Both the position numbers and the translations under genes were made by a program. From Prevotellaceae bacterium (GTDB lineage Bacteria > Bacteroidota > Bacteroidia > Bacteroidales > Bacteroidaceae), in the NCBI GenBank assembly GCA_015256945.1, contig JABZLB010000046.1, forward strand, positions 1-12,474: DNA of 12,474 bases, read 5' to 3'. Below, one piece after another: positions 1 to 6,507 of the stretch. The stretch's first letter is position 1. The number at the start of each line of letters is the position of its first letter. The notes under the pieces were generated by a model. That model searched no databases and was not told where the DNA came from. It saw only the letters and a list, made by a program, of their open reading frames with translations.

Positions 1-1
1 C

Positions 2-505
2 GTTCTCTTTCAGGACATAAGGGAGTTCCGTGCCCTCGCATATTCGGCCCAAGGACGTACATGGCTTACCGACTTAAAGCTTAATCCCGATTCGCCTTGT
101 GCTTTTGTGACAAGCCTTGGTACACAGAGTGACAAGTCCATGCGGGCGTTGGGTGTGCTCGATTCCATTTTTACCGATATGCCTTTGCGTCCTGCAAATG
201 TAGACGCTACACGCCAGCAAATTATCAATTCGGTTAATAACAATTATCCTTCGTTTCGCGATATGGGCAGCTTTGTAGCACGTGAACAACTGTATGGTTA
301 CACAGAAGATCCTGACAAGGACCTTGTTTCGTGGCTCCCTACGATGGGCATGGCCGATGTTTCTGCTTTCTACGGGCAGTATATCCAAAAGGCTCCACGC
401 GTAACGATTATTGTAGGCAATAAGGCCAATCTTGATATGAAGCAGGTATCACGACTGGGCCGTATTATAGAAGTAACAGGAAGGGATGTGTATCGCACCC
501 GTTAG
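2..505 (+). CDS. M16 (insulinase-like) zinc peptidase, C-terminal part; 5' end outside the window
   Basis: The frame is open from the window edge to a TAG at 503-505, giving 167 residues of a longer protein. The segment near the start, REFRALAYSAQG, matches the conserved 'REFR-LAYS' strand-helix motif in the inactive C-terminal half of M16 metallopeptidases. The following NNNYPSFRDMG and YGYTEDPDKDL segments resemble the same domain in Bacteroidota homologues, and the tail KQVSRLGRIIEVTGRDVYR is also typical. The HxxEH zinc site of the family lies in the N-terminal half and would be upstream of this window, so catalytic competence cannot be judged. Such proteins usually reach the periplasm by a signal peptide, also not visible here. 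The gene converges on the minus-strand gene at 894-1865. The first ATG inside the frame, at 107, is not the true start because conserved family sequence precedes it. Confidence 0.85.
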   Translation, partial: VLFQDIREFRALAYSAQGRTWLTDLKLNPDSPCAFVTSLGTQSDKSMRALGVLDSIFTDMPLRPANVDATRQQIINSVNNNYPSFRDMGSFVAREQLYGYTEDPDKDLVSWLPTMGMADVSAFYGQYIQKAPRVTIIVGNKANLDMKQVSRLGRIIEVTGRDVYRTR

Positions 506-577
506 CTGAACCGTTTCTGGCAGTAAACAGGCTTTGTTTTGTCAGTATGCTGCCGGTTTTATGTTGTAAAGGTCATC

Positions 578-664
578 GTTCGACGGTCGTCAGCAGCGTT
601 GCTGACGGCCGTCATACATATTGTTCGACGGCCGCCACAAGCGCTGTTGACGGCTGCCGAACAA
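578..664. repeat. Two tandem, diverged GC-rich hairpins
   Basis: Hairpin 1 has arms 582-595 (GACGGTCGTCAGCA) and 600-613 with a GCGT loop. All 14 positions pair, one as a G-U wobble. Hairpin 2 spans 621-664, with outer arms TTGTTCG (621-627) and CGAACAA (658-664) and an imperfect GC-rich inner stem centred on AGCGCT. The two units are also direct repeats with a 45-nt period: each begins GTTCGACGG (578 and 623) and continues with closely related sequence. Neither is followed by a T-run, so they do not look like intrinsic terminators. They lie just after the M16 stop codon in otherwise A/T-richer DNA. They could be a REP-like intergenic repeat or an mRNA 3'-end stabiliser; which one is unknown. 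Confidence 0.8.
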
Positions 665-823
665 CAAATGGCAGGCAATAATCCCTGAAGGTTATGGCCC
701 TGCTTGATGTAACATGCTGATGTGGAGCGGGTTGAATGCTGATAGGATGATATAAGCCGGAGGCGGATGTCGCTTACCCAAACCGAAGCAAAAGTATATC
801 GGTAATCCTGTACCTAATAAAAC
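665..823. other. Intergenic spacer with no gene seen
   Basis: This is the rest of the 388-nt convergent gap between the M16 gene and the minus-strand gene at 894-1865, lying between the paired hairpins and the terminator. I see no convincing coding region, RNA gene or promoter element. A short ATGCTGAT word occurs twice (714-721 and 736-743), which is probably chance. Confidence 0.5.
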
Positions 824-855
824 AAAAGCCTGTCACAGGGTAGTGACAGGCTTTT
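824..855. terminator. Bidirectional intrinsic terminator between convergent genes
   Basis: Perfect 13-bp stem AAAAGCCTGTCAC (824-836) / GTGACAGGCTTTT (843-855) with a 6-nt loop. It is flanked by an A-rich stretch on the left and TTTTATTTT on the right, so a U-rich tail is produced in either direction. It sits 39 nt beyond the stop codon of the minus-strand gene and about 320 nt beyond the M16 stop, so it can end both transcripts. Confidence 0.9.
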
Positions 856-893
856 ATTTTGAACAGAACGGCAGCCGCTTTTGTGCAGCATGC

Positions 894-1865
894 TTATTTC
901 CGGATTAGTTTTTTACCATTTGAAATGACAATTCCCTTATAGTTTTTTGTAACCGGTTGCCCGGCTATGTCATAATCAATATGGGATGAGGTATGGCGGG
1001 GCATGGTCGAAACCTCAATATTTGTGGGTGTAGCATCGTACAGACGATAAAAGTTTCCATGGTCGCCAATGATTAAATCGTTGCCCCTGAAAGCAGCCGA
1101 TTCAGGTTCTCCCTTAAATCCAAGGGCCACTAAATCGATTTTCTGTACTTCCTTTCCTGTGTTAAGGTCAACGATAGCGAGCGTACCCTGGTTCTTAAAA
1201 CCATGTAAATGGTAGATATAATGGCCCTTTATGGTAGCACCTTGCCCTACACCAGAGATGGTAATACGGACACGTTCTCTGACACCATTAACCGCACTGA
1301 TGTTTACATTCTTAAAGGTAAGTGCAGGTATTTCTATTTTAGAGTAGCTTCGTCCATACGGCCCGTTGCTGTAAATCCAAAGAAATTTGCCCGTTTCATC
1401 GACGTTGGTGGTTGTCATATTCGCGTCTTTGAAGTGTATAGTCTGTATTAATTGCACACCATATTGTGAGCCATTTTGGGTTATTCTATACACATTTGTG
1501 CGGCACGAATCGCCACGTTGTGATACATATACCAGTGGCAGTGCATCGCCTTTCTTGTAAAAAATGCTGCTGAAATCGACAGAATTGCAGTGCACCGCCA
1601 CGTCAGCGAGCTTCGTATAAATACTGTTTTGTTTCTTGATTCTTTTGAGATTGCTGACATCTATAACGTCAATGAAGGCAAATTTATCGTAGAAACGATA
1701 GAGGCTGTCGCCGTATACGGCCCAGTCCTGTTGTGCTCCGGCACCCCATGTACGGCCTATGGTAGTAAGCTTTTCCAACTTGGGTGTGTTGAAAGTTTGT
1801 GCAATGGCCATGCCTGCCCATAGCAGAAGAAGACAGGTCAGATTGATTTTGATACTAATTTTCAT
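894..1865 (-). CDS. Secreted beta-propeller-like protein with a T9SS-like C-terminal motif
   Basis: A 323-residue protein. The N-terminus is a clear signal peptide: basic MKISIK, a hydrophobic core LTCLLLLWAGMA, and likely cleavage after AIA near residue 22. The mature part contains recurring short beta-strand units such as YGDSLYRFYDKF, ALPLVYVSQRG, GKFLWIYSNG, GTLAIVDLNTGKEV and GEPESAAFRGNDLIIGDHG, which suggests a propeller-like all-beta fold; this is inference from pattern. The last 28 residues contain YDIAGQPV followed by KGIVISNGKKLI. This closely resembles the short 'YDLxGRxV...KGIYIxNGKK' tail common on secreted proteins of Prevotella and relatives, likened to type IX secretion sorting tails. 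The protein is therefore probably exported, possibly to the cell surface. I see no enzymatic motif, so the function is unknown. A weak AAGG ribosome site lies 9 nt before the start, and the gene is divergent from the LolA-like gene. Confidence 0.8.
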   Translation of the reverse strand: MKISIKINLTCLLLLWAGMAIAQTFNTPKLEKLTTIGRTWGAGAQQDWAVYGDSLYRFYDKFAFIDVIDVSNLKRIKKQNSIYTKLADVAVHCNSVDFSSIFYKKGDALPLVYVSQRGDSCRTNVYRITQNGSQYGVQLIQTIHFKDANMTTTNVDETGKFLWIYSNGPYGRSYSKIEIPALTFKNVNISAVNGVRERVRITISGVGQGATIKGHYIYHLHGFKNQGTLAIVDLNTGKEVQKIDLVALGFKGEPESAAFRGNDLIIGDHGNFYRLYDATPTNIEVSTMPRHTSSHIDYDIAGQPVTKNYKGIVISNGKKLIRK

Positions 1866-1910
1866 TTGTGTTAACCTTAAGTGTAAGGCAGTTTATATGG
1901 TTTTGTGAGG

Positions 1911-1918
1911 CAAAAGTA
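1911..1918 (-). promoter_or_regulatory. Bacteroidota -7 element for the propeller-like gene
   Basis: On the minus strand this reads TACTTTTG, matching TAnnTTTG. It would start transcription near 1906 and give a leader of about 40 nt to the ATG at 1865. I see no good -33 TTTG box at the usual distance. Confidence 0.55.
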
Positions 1919-1984
1919 TGAAAAAAACGGGATAAAATATATAGCTTTTACAACTGAATATGCTAAAAAGTCGGTCGAAGGCAG

Positions 1985-1992
1985 TAATTTTG
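1985..1992 (+). promoter_or_regulatory. Bacteroidota -7 element for the LolA-like gene
   Basis: TAATTTTG matches TAnnTTTG. The predicted transcription start is about 1996-1998, almost on the ATG at 1998. This favours the next in-frame ATG at 2019, which would leave a leader of about 20 nt. No clear -33 box is present. Confidence 0.55.
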
Positions 1993-2018
1993 CAGGCATG
2001 AACACAAAAACGAACACA

Positions 2019-2684
2019 ATGCCGTGTATCAGCCATAACAGGCCTGTACCATTTATTTTCTTGCAGATTGCACTTTTCCTTATATTTGTTTTTTCGTCCC
2101 TTACTGTTGTGGCAGATCCGGGAGTATCGGCTGTAAATGCACATCAGGCTCGCGAAATGTTTAATAAAATATATCAGAAAACCTTCGGTGCACAGGGCTG
2201 CAGGATGAGTTACAGCGTTAATATTATCGGCCTGTATAAGACAAATGGCACGATATGGATGAAGGGAAAGAAAGTACATTATGCCGAGCCGCGCTATTGT
2301 TCGTGGAGTGACGGAGTTCGCCTTTACCGTGTAGACCTGAAGAAACGTACCGTAGAACTTCATAATGCAGCATCGCCAAATCGCGACAAATACATGTCGA
2401 GGTTTACCTTTGACATTAATATGTTTGATTATAGCTGGAACAATAGTCCGGAAGGTATTGTGATAAACCTCGATGCTAAGGACGGTGCGAAGGGTATTAA
2501 ACATGCTCGTATTATCCTCGATAACACTACACATGCTCCCAAAAGCCTCAAACTGAAGGTGGCTTTCTTCTGGACAACGGTTAAGATAACGGGGTATCAG
2601 TCGGGCGACATCAATGATAACGTGTTTGTTTACCCCGCAGCAAAATATAAGATGTTTGAATTTACGAACATGTGGCCCGATTAA
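2019..2684 (+). CDS. LolA-like periplasmic carrier protein (LolA_2 type)
   Basis: From the ATG at 2019 this is a 221-residue protein. It has an N-terminal signal peptide: a short polar start, a long hydrophobic core from about residues 12-31, and likely cleavage after VVA at residue 32. The mature part has the alternating strand pattern of the half-barrel LolA/LptA-like carriers: NIIGLYKTNGTIWMKGKKVHYAEP, then GVRLYRVDLKKRTVEL, then a late strand block KSLKLKVAFFWTTVKITGYQSG. This matches the Bacteroidota proteins annotated as LolA-like outer-membrane lipoprotein chaperones. The likely role is moving lipoprotein or another lipidated cargo across the periplasm; the cargo is inferred from the family. 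Two mature-region cysteines (residues 61 and 94) could form a disulphide. In-frame ATGs at 1905 and 1998 exist, but 1905 lies upstream of the probable promoter and 1998 would be nearly leaderless. The gene converges on the receptor-like gene at 2746-5127. Confidence 0.75.
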   Translation: MPCISHNRPVPFIFLQIALFLIFVFSSLTVVADPGVSAVNAHQAREMFNKIYQKTFGAQGCRMSYSVNIIGLYKTNGTIWMKGKKVHYAEPRYCSWSDGVRLYRVDLKKRTVELHNAASPNRDKYMSRFTFDINMFDYSWNNSPEGIVINLDAKDGAKGIKHARIILDNTTHAPKSLKLKVAFFWTTVKITGYQSGDINDNVFVYPAAKYKMFEFTNMWPD

Positions 2685-2745
2685 ATGGGGGCGAACTGTC
2701 GGGCATTTGTCTTTGCGAATAATGGTATGTTGCAAAAGTCCGGCG

Positions 2746-5127
2746 TTATAATCTGTTTACTTCTTCGATAACTTTATTGGAAGATTTGGCTTCTCGTTTT
2801 CCCCAATGATAGCTGATTCGGAGCAGTAATTTGCGGCTTTCGCCATATCCCCACGACGAAAGAGACAGGTTTTCCTTGCTTCCATAGCTGTCCCATCGCT
2901 CGGAATGTAAGACGTCTGTCATGGTAAGCGACAGCCGAAGACGCTTGTCAAGCCAAGTGCGGCTTACGCTGACGTCAATACTCCCCGTTGATTTGGCCAC
3001 CTCATAATTGTCCCCTTGCCGCTTCGAAAGGAACTTTCCTGACACCTCTAATATAATAGAGAGGGGCAAATTAAGGTTATTGCTCATCGCAAACATGCAT
3101 GACGGACGTTTGTATTGCTGTTTGTAGTGCTCGTAGTTCAGCTTGTTTGTAAAATAATATGCACCGGCATTAGCCGTAATTTCCCACCATGAAGCGAGTC
3201 TTCCTGAATATAAAGCCTCGGCTCCTATTTGCTGTTGCTGTCCTAAGTTTTTAGTAGTCATGATGGTTCGGTTTGCTCCGTATACGTCGGTAATGGCACT
3301 GAAGTAATGGCTTAATTTGCTATAAAAAATATTTACAGACAGTTTTCTTCCGGCATAACTTAAGGAAACCTTATCTATTATTTGCGGCTTGAGGAAGGGA
3401 TTACCTTTCCAATAAGTCAGTTCGTCGAGCAAATACTCAAACGGATTAAGGTCTTCGTATCTGGGCTTATCTTGCCGTTGGCTATATTGTACGGAAAATT
3501 TATGATGTTCATTCAATGTATACGATATGGAAAAATTGGGAAAAATCCGGACTTTCCTGTCGCTGTTTTCCTCTCTCCCGCCGCTTGTGTAGGGTGAAAG
3601 CAGCCCTTTTGTCTTCATGTATTCAATACGCAGCCCGCTACTGGCCGACCATTTCCCCCCACTATACGTATATTGGGCATAGGCCTCTACATTGTTTTCG
3701 TTGTATCTGAACTGGTTAGAGCGGTCGGCATCAAGTAAGCCGTTGCGGTTGAAAAGGAAGTTGTTGTCACTTTTTATGAACGAAATCTTGGCACCTGTCA
3801 GTAGTTCGCTTTGTTTGTTTGGGATATATTGATAATCAGTCAATGCAGCAAAGATGTCAATATTCTTCTTGGGTTCTGAATAGAAATAATCAGTTTTCTG
3901 AAGCATTCCTGTTGCCGTGAAGTAACGATTGGGCTGTTCGTTGTGCGCGGTGCCGTCAAAATGGGTCCAGTCTGCAATAACCGACAATGAATGTTTCTTG
4001 CAGGGTTGGTAATGATAACTTACATTATTGTTGTATTGTAAGTTGCTTTGCTTTACATAATTGTTTTGTGCTTGTAAAATATTTATCAGCTTATTTGCAC
4101 CTTTGTAGAGCAGCGTCAGCGTGTTTGTGTTTCCAGGTCCTGCCAGTAAAACGGCAGAACTGTTGAGCGATAAGGTATGTTTTTCGGTCGGTGTCCACAC
4201 AAAACCGATTTCTCCGGTATAAGAATTGCGCTTGTCTTTATCGGTAGTTTCAGAAATGCTCCTGTTGTTATCCTGCATTTTTTCGTTTCCATAGCGCATG
4301 GAGTAGTGTCCAATCTGGTGGCTGTAATTCAGCGAAAGCTGCCACTTTTCGGTATTATATGAAACCGACAAGTCTGAATTTGTCTTCAAATTCTCCCAAT
4401 AGGACAGACCGTGTGAGGTTGAAATGAAAAAACCTGACATCGGAGAAGTCTTGGTGATAATATTGATTATACCGCCGGTTCCATTGGTATCGTATTGCGC
4501 GTTGGGGTTGGAGGAAATTTCAATACGCTCTATTCTGCCGGAGTTAAGGGTGCGGAGATAAGTGTTTAATTCGCTATCTTGTAAGGAAATCTTCCTGTTG
4601 TTGATGTAAATAGCGGCTGTTCCGGATGATGATAAGGCTATTTTCCCGTGGCTGTCTACCGTAATGCCGGGTATATGCCTGAATACATCCAGTGCGTTTC
4701 CGATGTCGGCCAGATATGATTGTGCCACGTTTACGTGCAGTTTTCCATTGATTCGTTTTATCAACGGGCGCGATTTGTGCGCCGTAATCAGCACTTCTTC
4801 CGTTTCTATTGTGTCAGGAAAAAGTTGTATGTCAGTCAAAACGTTGTCTTTTATCAGGTTAAATTCATGTTGATATTTTTTGTAACCTAAGAAACTTATG
4901 TGCAGAGAGTAGGCTCCGGCAGGAAGATTGAACGAGAAGTTTCCGACAGAATCGGTGGTATATGTTTTGACAAAAGCACTGTCTGCAGCCGCTTTCAGCA
5001 CAACCACAGCCGCCTCTATTCCTTGCCTTTTCTCATCAATTACGGTGCCCCTCAGCCGGATTTGTGCATGGGCTGCGAGCTGATTTGTCATGAAAAATAG
5101 CAGAAGGAGCGTCTTTTTGTATTCCAT
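2746..5127 (-). CDS. TonB-dependent-receptor-like outer-membrane beta-barrel protein
   Basis: A 793-residue protein. The signal peptide covers about residues 1-22 (basic MEYKK, hydrophobic LLLLFFM, AHA/Q cleavage). Residues about 23-110 form a carboxypeptidase-regulatory-like beta-sandwich (GTVIDEKRQGIEAAVVVLKA ... GNFSFNLPAGAYSLHISFLGYKK). Residues about 120-226 form a plug domain with DVFRHIPGITVDSHGKIAL, AAIYINNRKI and the closing IERIEISSNPNAQYDTNGTGGIINI segment. The remainder is a series of amphipathic strands with aromatic girdles, ending in RKLLLRISYHWGKR plus a 14-residue tail. This architecture matches the Bacteroidota 'outer membrane beta-barrel' family (OMP_b-brl_3 type) rather than a SusC, which is usually about 1000 residues. 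No SusD-like partner lies next to it, and no substrate can be named from sequence. The gene is monocistronic here and divergent from lptB. Confidence 0.88.
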   Translation of the reverse strand: MEYKKTLLLLFFMTNQLAAHAQIRLRGTVIDEKRQGIEAAVVVLKAAADSAFVKTYTTDSVGNFSFNLPAGAYSLHISFLGYKKYQHEFNLIKDNVLTDIQLFPDTIETEEVLITAHKSRPLIKRINGKLHVNVAQSYLADIGNALDVFRHIPGITVDSHGKIALSSSGTAAIYINNRKISLQDSELNTYLRTLNSGRIERIEISSNPNAQYDTNGTGGIINIITKTSPMSGFFISTSHGLSYWENLKTNSDLSVSYNTEKWQLSLNYSHQIGHYSMRYGNEKMQDNNRSISETTDKDKRNSYTGEIGFVWTPTEKHTLSLNSSAVLLAGPGNTNTLTLLYKGANKLINILQAQNNYVKQSNLQYNNNVSYHYQPCKKHSLSVIADWTHFDGTAHNEQPNRYFTATGMLQKTDYFYSEPKKNIDIFAALTDYQYIPNKQSELLTGAKISFIKSDNNFLFNRNGLLDADRSNQFRYNENNVEAYAQYTYSGGKWSASSGLRIEYMKTKGLLSPYTSGGREENSDRKVRIFPNFSISYTLNEHHKFSVQYSQRQDKPRYEDLNPFEYLLDELTYWKGNPFLKPQIIDKVSLSYAGRKLSVNIFYSKLSHYFSAITDVYGANRTIMTTKNLGQQQQIGAEALYSGRLASWWEITANAGAYYFTNKLNYEHYKQQYKRPSCMFAMSNNLNLPLSIILEVSGKFLSKRQGDNYEVAKSTGSIDVSVSRTWLDKRLRLSLTMTDVLHSERWDSYGSKENLSLSSWGYGESRKLLLRISYHWGKREAKSSNKVIEEVNRL

Positions 5128-5215
5128 ATATCAGCTGTTGCTTTCTTGTCGTATTTGTGTCAGGATAAATAAGTAAAGGCGAGGTAGAAATGAAATGTGA
5201 ACTTGCCTTATGCTG

Positions 5216-5223
5216 CAAATGTA
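5216..5223 (-). promoter_or_regulatory. Bacteroidota -7 element for the outer-membrane receptor gene
   Basis: On the minus strand this reads TACATTTG, matching TAnnTTTG. Transcription would begin near 5211, giving an mRNA leader of about 84 nt. I see no matching -33 box at 19-21 nt. Confidence 0.55.
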
Positions 5224-5431
5224 TGAAAAAGATTTGTATTGGTTGTGTATTGCCCATAGAAATAACGCGAAAATCAGGAACCTGCTCTGTCTTCGGCAGT
5301 TTAGGGTTGGCCGGTCAGCCCTTTCGTTTATTGGCATGACGATGGATTGTATCCTTATTTCTGCACTTCCGGCCCCGTTGTGCCGTCCGCCGCACGGTGG
5401 CGATTTGCGTGGAATGTTTATGGCTTTTCGT

Positions 5432-5462
5432 TTTGCGGATATTAGTTTATTTCGTAAATTTG
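5432..5462 (+). promoter_or_regulatory. Full Bacteroidota promoter for lptB
   Basis: A -33 box TTTG (5432-5435) and a -7 box TAAATTTG (5455-5462) are separated by exactly 19 nt, the family optimum. It is the best promoter in the window. Transcription would start at about 5467, only about 14 nt before the ATG at 5481. Confidence 0.8.
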
Positions 5463-5480
5463 CGTAATAATTAATTTGTT

Positions 5481-6383
5481 ATGGACGAAACGACACGCAT
5501 TGAGCAGCATATTCCTGATGTTTCAGGAATGACAACAGAAGAGGTTGATGCGCTGATAAAGGAACGGCTTAAACACAAAGAGCTTCATACGCACGGACTG
5601 GTAAAGCGTTATGGCAAGCGCACGGTGGCCGACGATGTAACCTTTAACGTAAGGCAGGGAGAGATTGTAGGCCTGCTCGGACCTAACGGTGCAGGTAAAA
5701 CAACGTCGTTTTACATGACAACAGGCTTGGTTATACCCAACGAAGGACATGTGTATATTGATGATCAGGAAATAACCAATTATCCTGTTTATAAGCGTGC
5801 ACGTGCAGGAATAGGGTACCTTCCGCAAGAAGCAAGTGTATTTCGTAAGCTTAGTGTGGAGGACAATATTATGGCAGTGCTCGAGATGACTGACCAAACC
5901 CGTCAGCAACAACTGGATAAATTGGAGAGCCTGATAGCTGAATTTCGCTTGCAGAAAGTAAGAAAGAATAAAGGAGATCGTCTTTCGGGTGGTGAGCGCA
6001 GACGCTGCGAGATAGCGCGTTGCCTGGCCATCGATCCGAAATTCATTATGCTTGACGAACCTTTTGCGGGCGTAGACCCTATTGCTGTGGAAGATATTCA
6101 GCATATTGTATGGCGTTTGAAGTATCGGAATATTGGTATTTTGATAACCGACCATAATGTGCAGGAAACGCTTTCCATTACTGATCGTGCCTACTTGCTT
6201 TTTGAAGGGCGTATACTTTTTCAGGGCTTGCCTGAAGAATTGTCCGAAAATAAGATTGTGCGTAAGAACTATTTGAGTGACAATTTCGTTTACCGCAAGT
6301 TTCAATCGAATGCTGACGACCAGGCTTTTGCCGCAGAAGCACGCAAAGATTTGCTCAGGGAGCTTGCTGCTCAGGAGGGTTAA
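5481..6383 (+). CDS. lptB: LPS export ABC transporter ATP-binding protein LptB
   Basis: A 300-residue ABC ATPase that would sit on the cytoplasmic face of the inner membrane and power LptFG-driven transport of lipopolysaccharide. Visible motifs are Walker A GPNGAGKTT (residues 67-75), Q-loop Gln116, ABC signature LSGGE (168-172), Walker B FIMLDEP (188-194) and switch His225. The LptB-specific segments LVKRYGKRTVADDV, TTSFYMTTGL and DPIAVEDIQHIV make this LptB rather than a generic ABC ATPase. LptB is usually about 240-255 residues. Here there are roughly 35 residues before the conserved GLVKRYGKR segment and a charged C-terminal tail of about 30 residues (QSNADDQAFAAEARKDLL). The start at 5481 fits the promoter. 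An alternative ATG at 5529 would remove 16 residues but has AGGA too close to it. Partner genes lptF, lptG and lptC are not nearby. A 124-nt gap with its own promoter separates it from tig. Confidence 0.93.
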   Translation: MDETTRIEQHIPDVSGMTTEEVDALIKERLKHKELHTHGLVKRYGKRTVADDVTFNVRQGEIVGLLGPNGAGKTTSFYMTTGLVIPNEGHVYIDDQEITNYPVYKRARAGIGYLPQEASVFRKLSVEDNIMAVLEMTDQTRQQQLDKLESLIAEFRLQKVRKNKGDRLSGGERRRCEIARCLAIDPKFIMLDEPFAGVDPIAVEDIQHIVWRLKYRNIGILITDHNVQETLSITDRAYLLFEGRILFQGLPEELSENKIVRKNYLSDNFVYRKFQSNADDQAFAAEARKDLLRELAAQEG

Positions 6384-6431
6384 AAAAACAAATTTGTTAT
6401 GGCTATATTAGGTATATTCATAAGGATTAAG

Positions 6432-6439
6432 TAATTTTG
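6432..6439 (+). promoter_or_regulatory. Bacteroidota -7 element for tig
   Basis: TAATTTTG matches TAnnTTTG, with a weak TTAG at a 20-nt upstream spacing. Transcription would start near 6444, giving a leader of about 64 nt. A short inverted repeat GCAATT-TGAA-AATTGC (6439-6454) covers the predicted start site. Confidence 0.6.
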
Positions 6440-6507
6440 CAATTTGAAAATTGCGAGATTACCCCTGTGCGCAGATTAAATTAAAAACATAAAATAAAAA
6501 ACAAAAG

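Larger units (their letters stand above)
5128..5480. other. Divergent intergenic region between the receptor gene and lptB
   Basis: 353 nt holding one promoter for each flanking gene, described separately. The stretch from about 5360 to 5410 is noticeably GC-rich (for example GCCGTCCGCCGCACGG) and can fold weakly, but I see no T-run or known motif. An 85-codon open frame at 5210-5467 has no recognisable protein character, so I see no gene here. Confidence 0.55.

Noticed and set aside
2675..2704. GCCCGA / TCGGGC stem at the end of the LolA-like gene as a terminator
   Set aside because: The stem has only 6 bp, an 18-nt loop and no continuous T-run.
1893..2735. A 280-codon open frame on the minus strand
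   Set aside because: It lies opposite the LolA-like gene, has no recognisable domain, is rich in Cys and His in a way typical of antisense translation, and the plus-strand frame has a signal peptide and a family match.
5210..5467. An 85-codon open frame on the plus strand before lptB
   Set aside because: It covers two promoter elements, has no protein-like features beyond chance and ends inside the lptB promoter region.
5523..6305. A 260-codon open frame on the minus strand
   Set aside because: It is entirely antisense to lptB, whose motifs are unmistakable.
6387..6398. Palindrome AACAAATTTGTT just after lptB
   Set aside because: It is a pure A/T-rich 12-mer outside any promoter core, so chance is a sufficient explanation.
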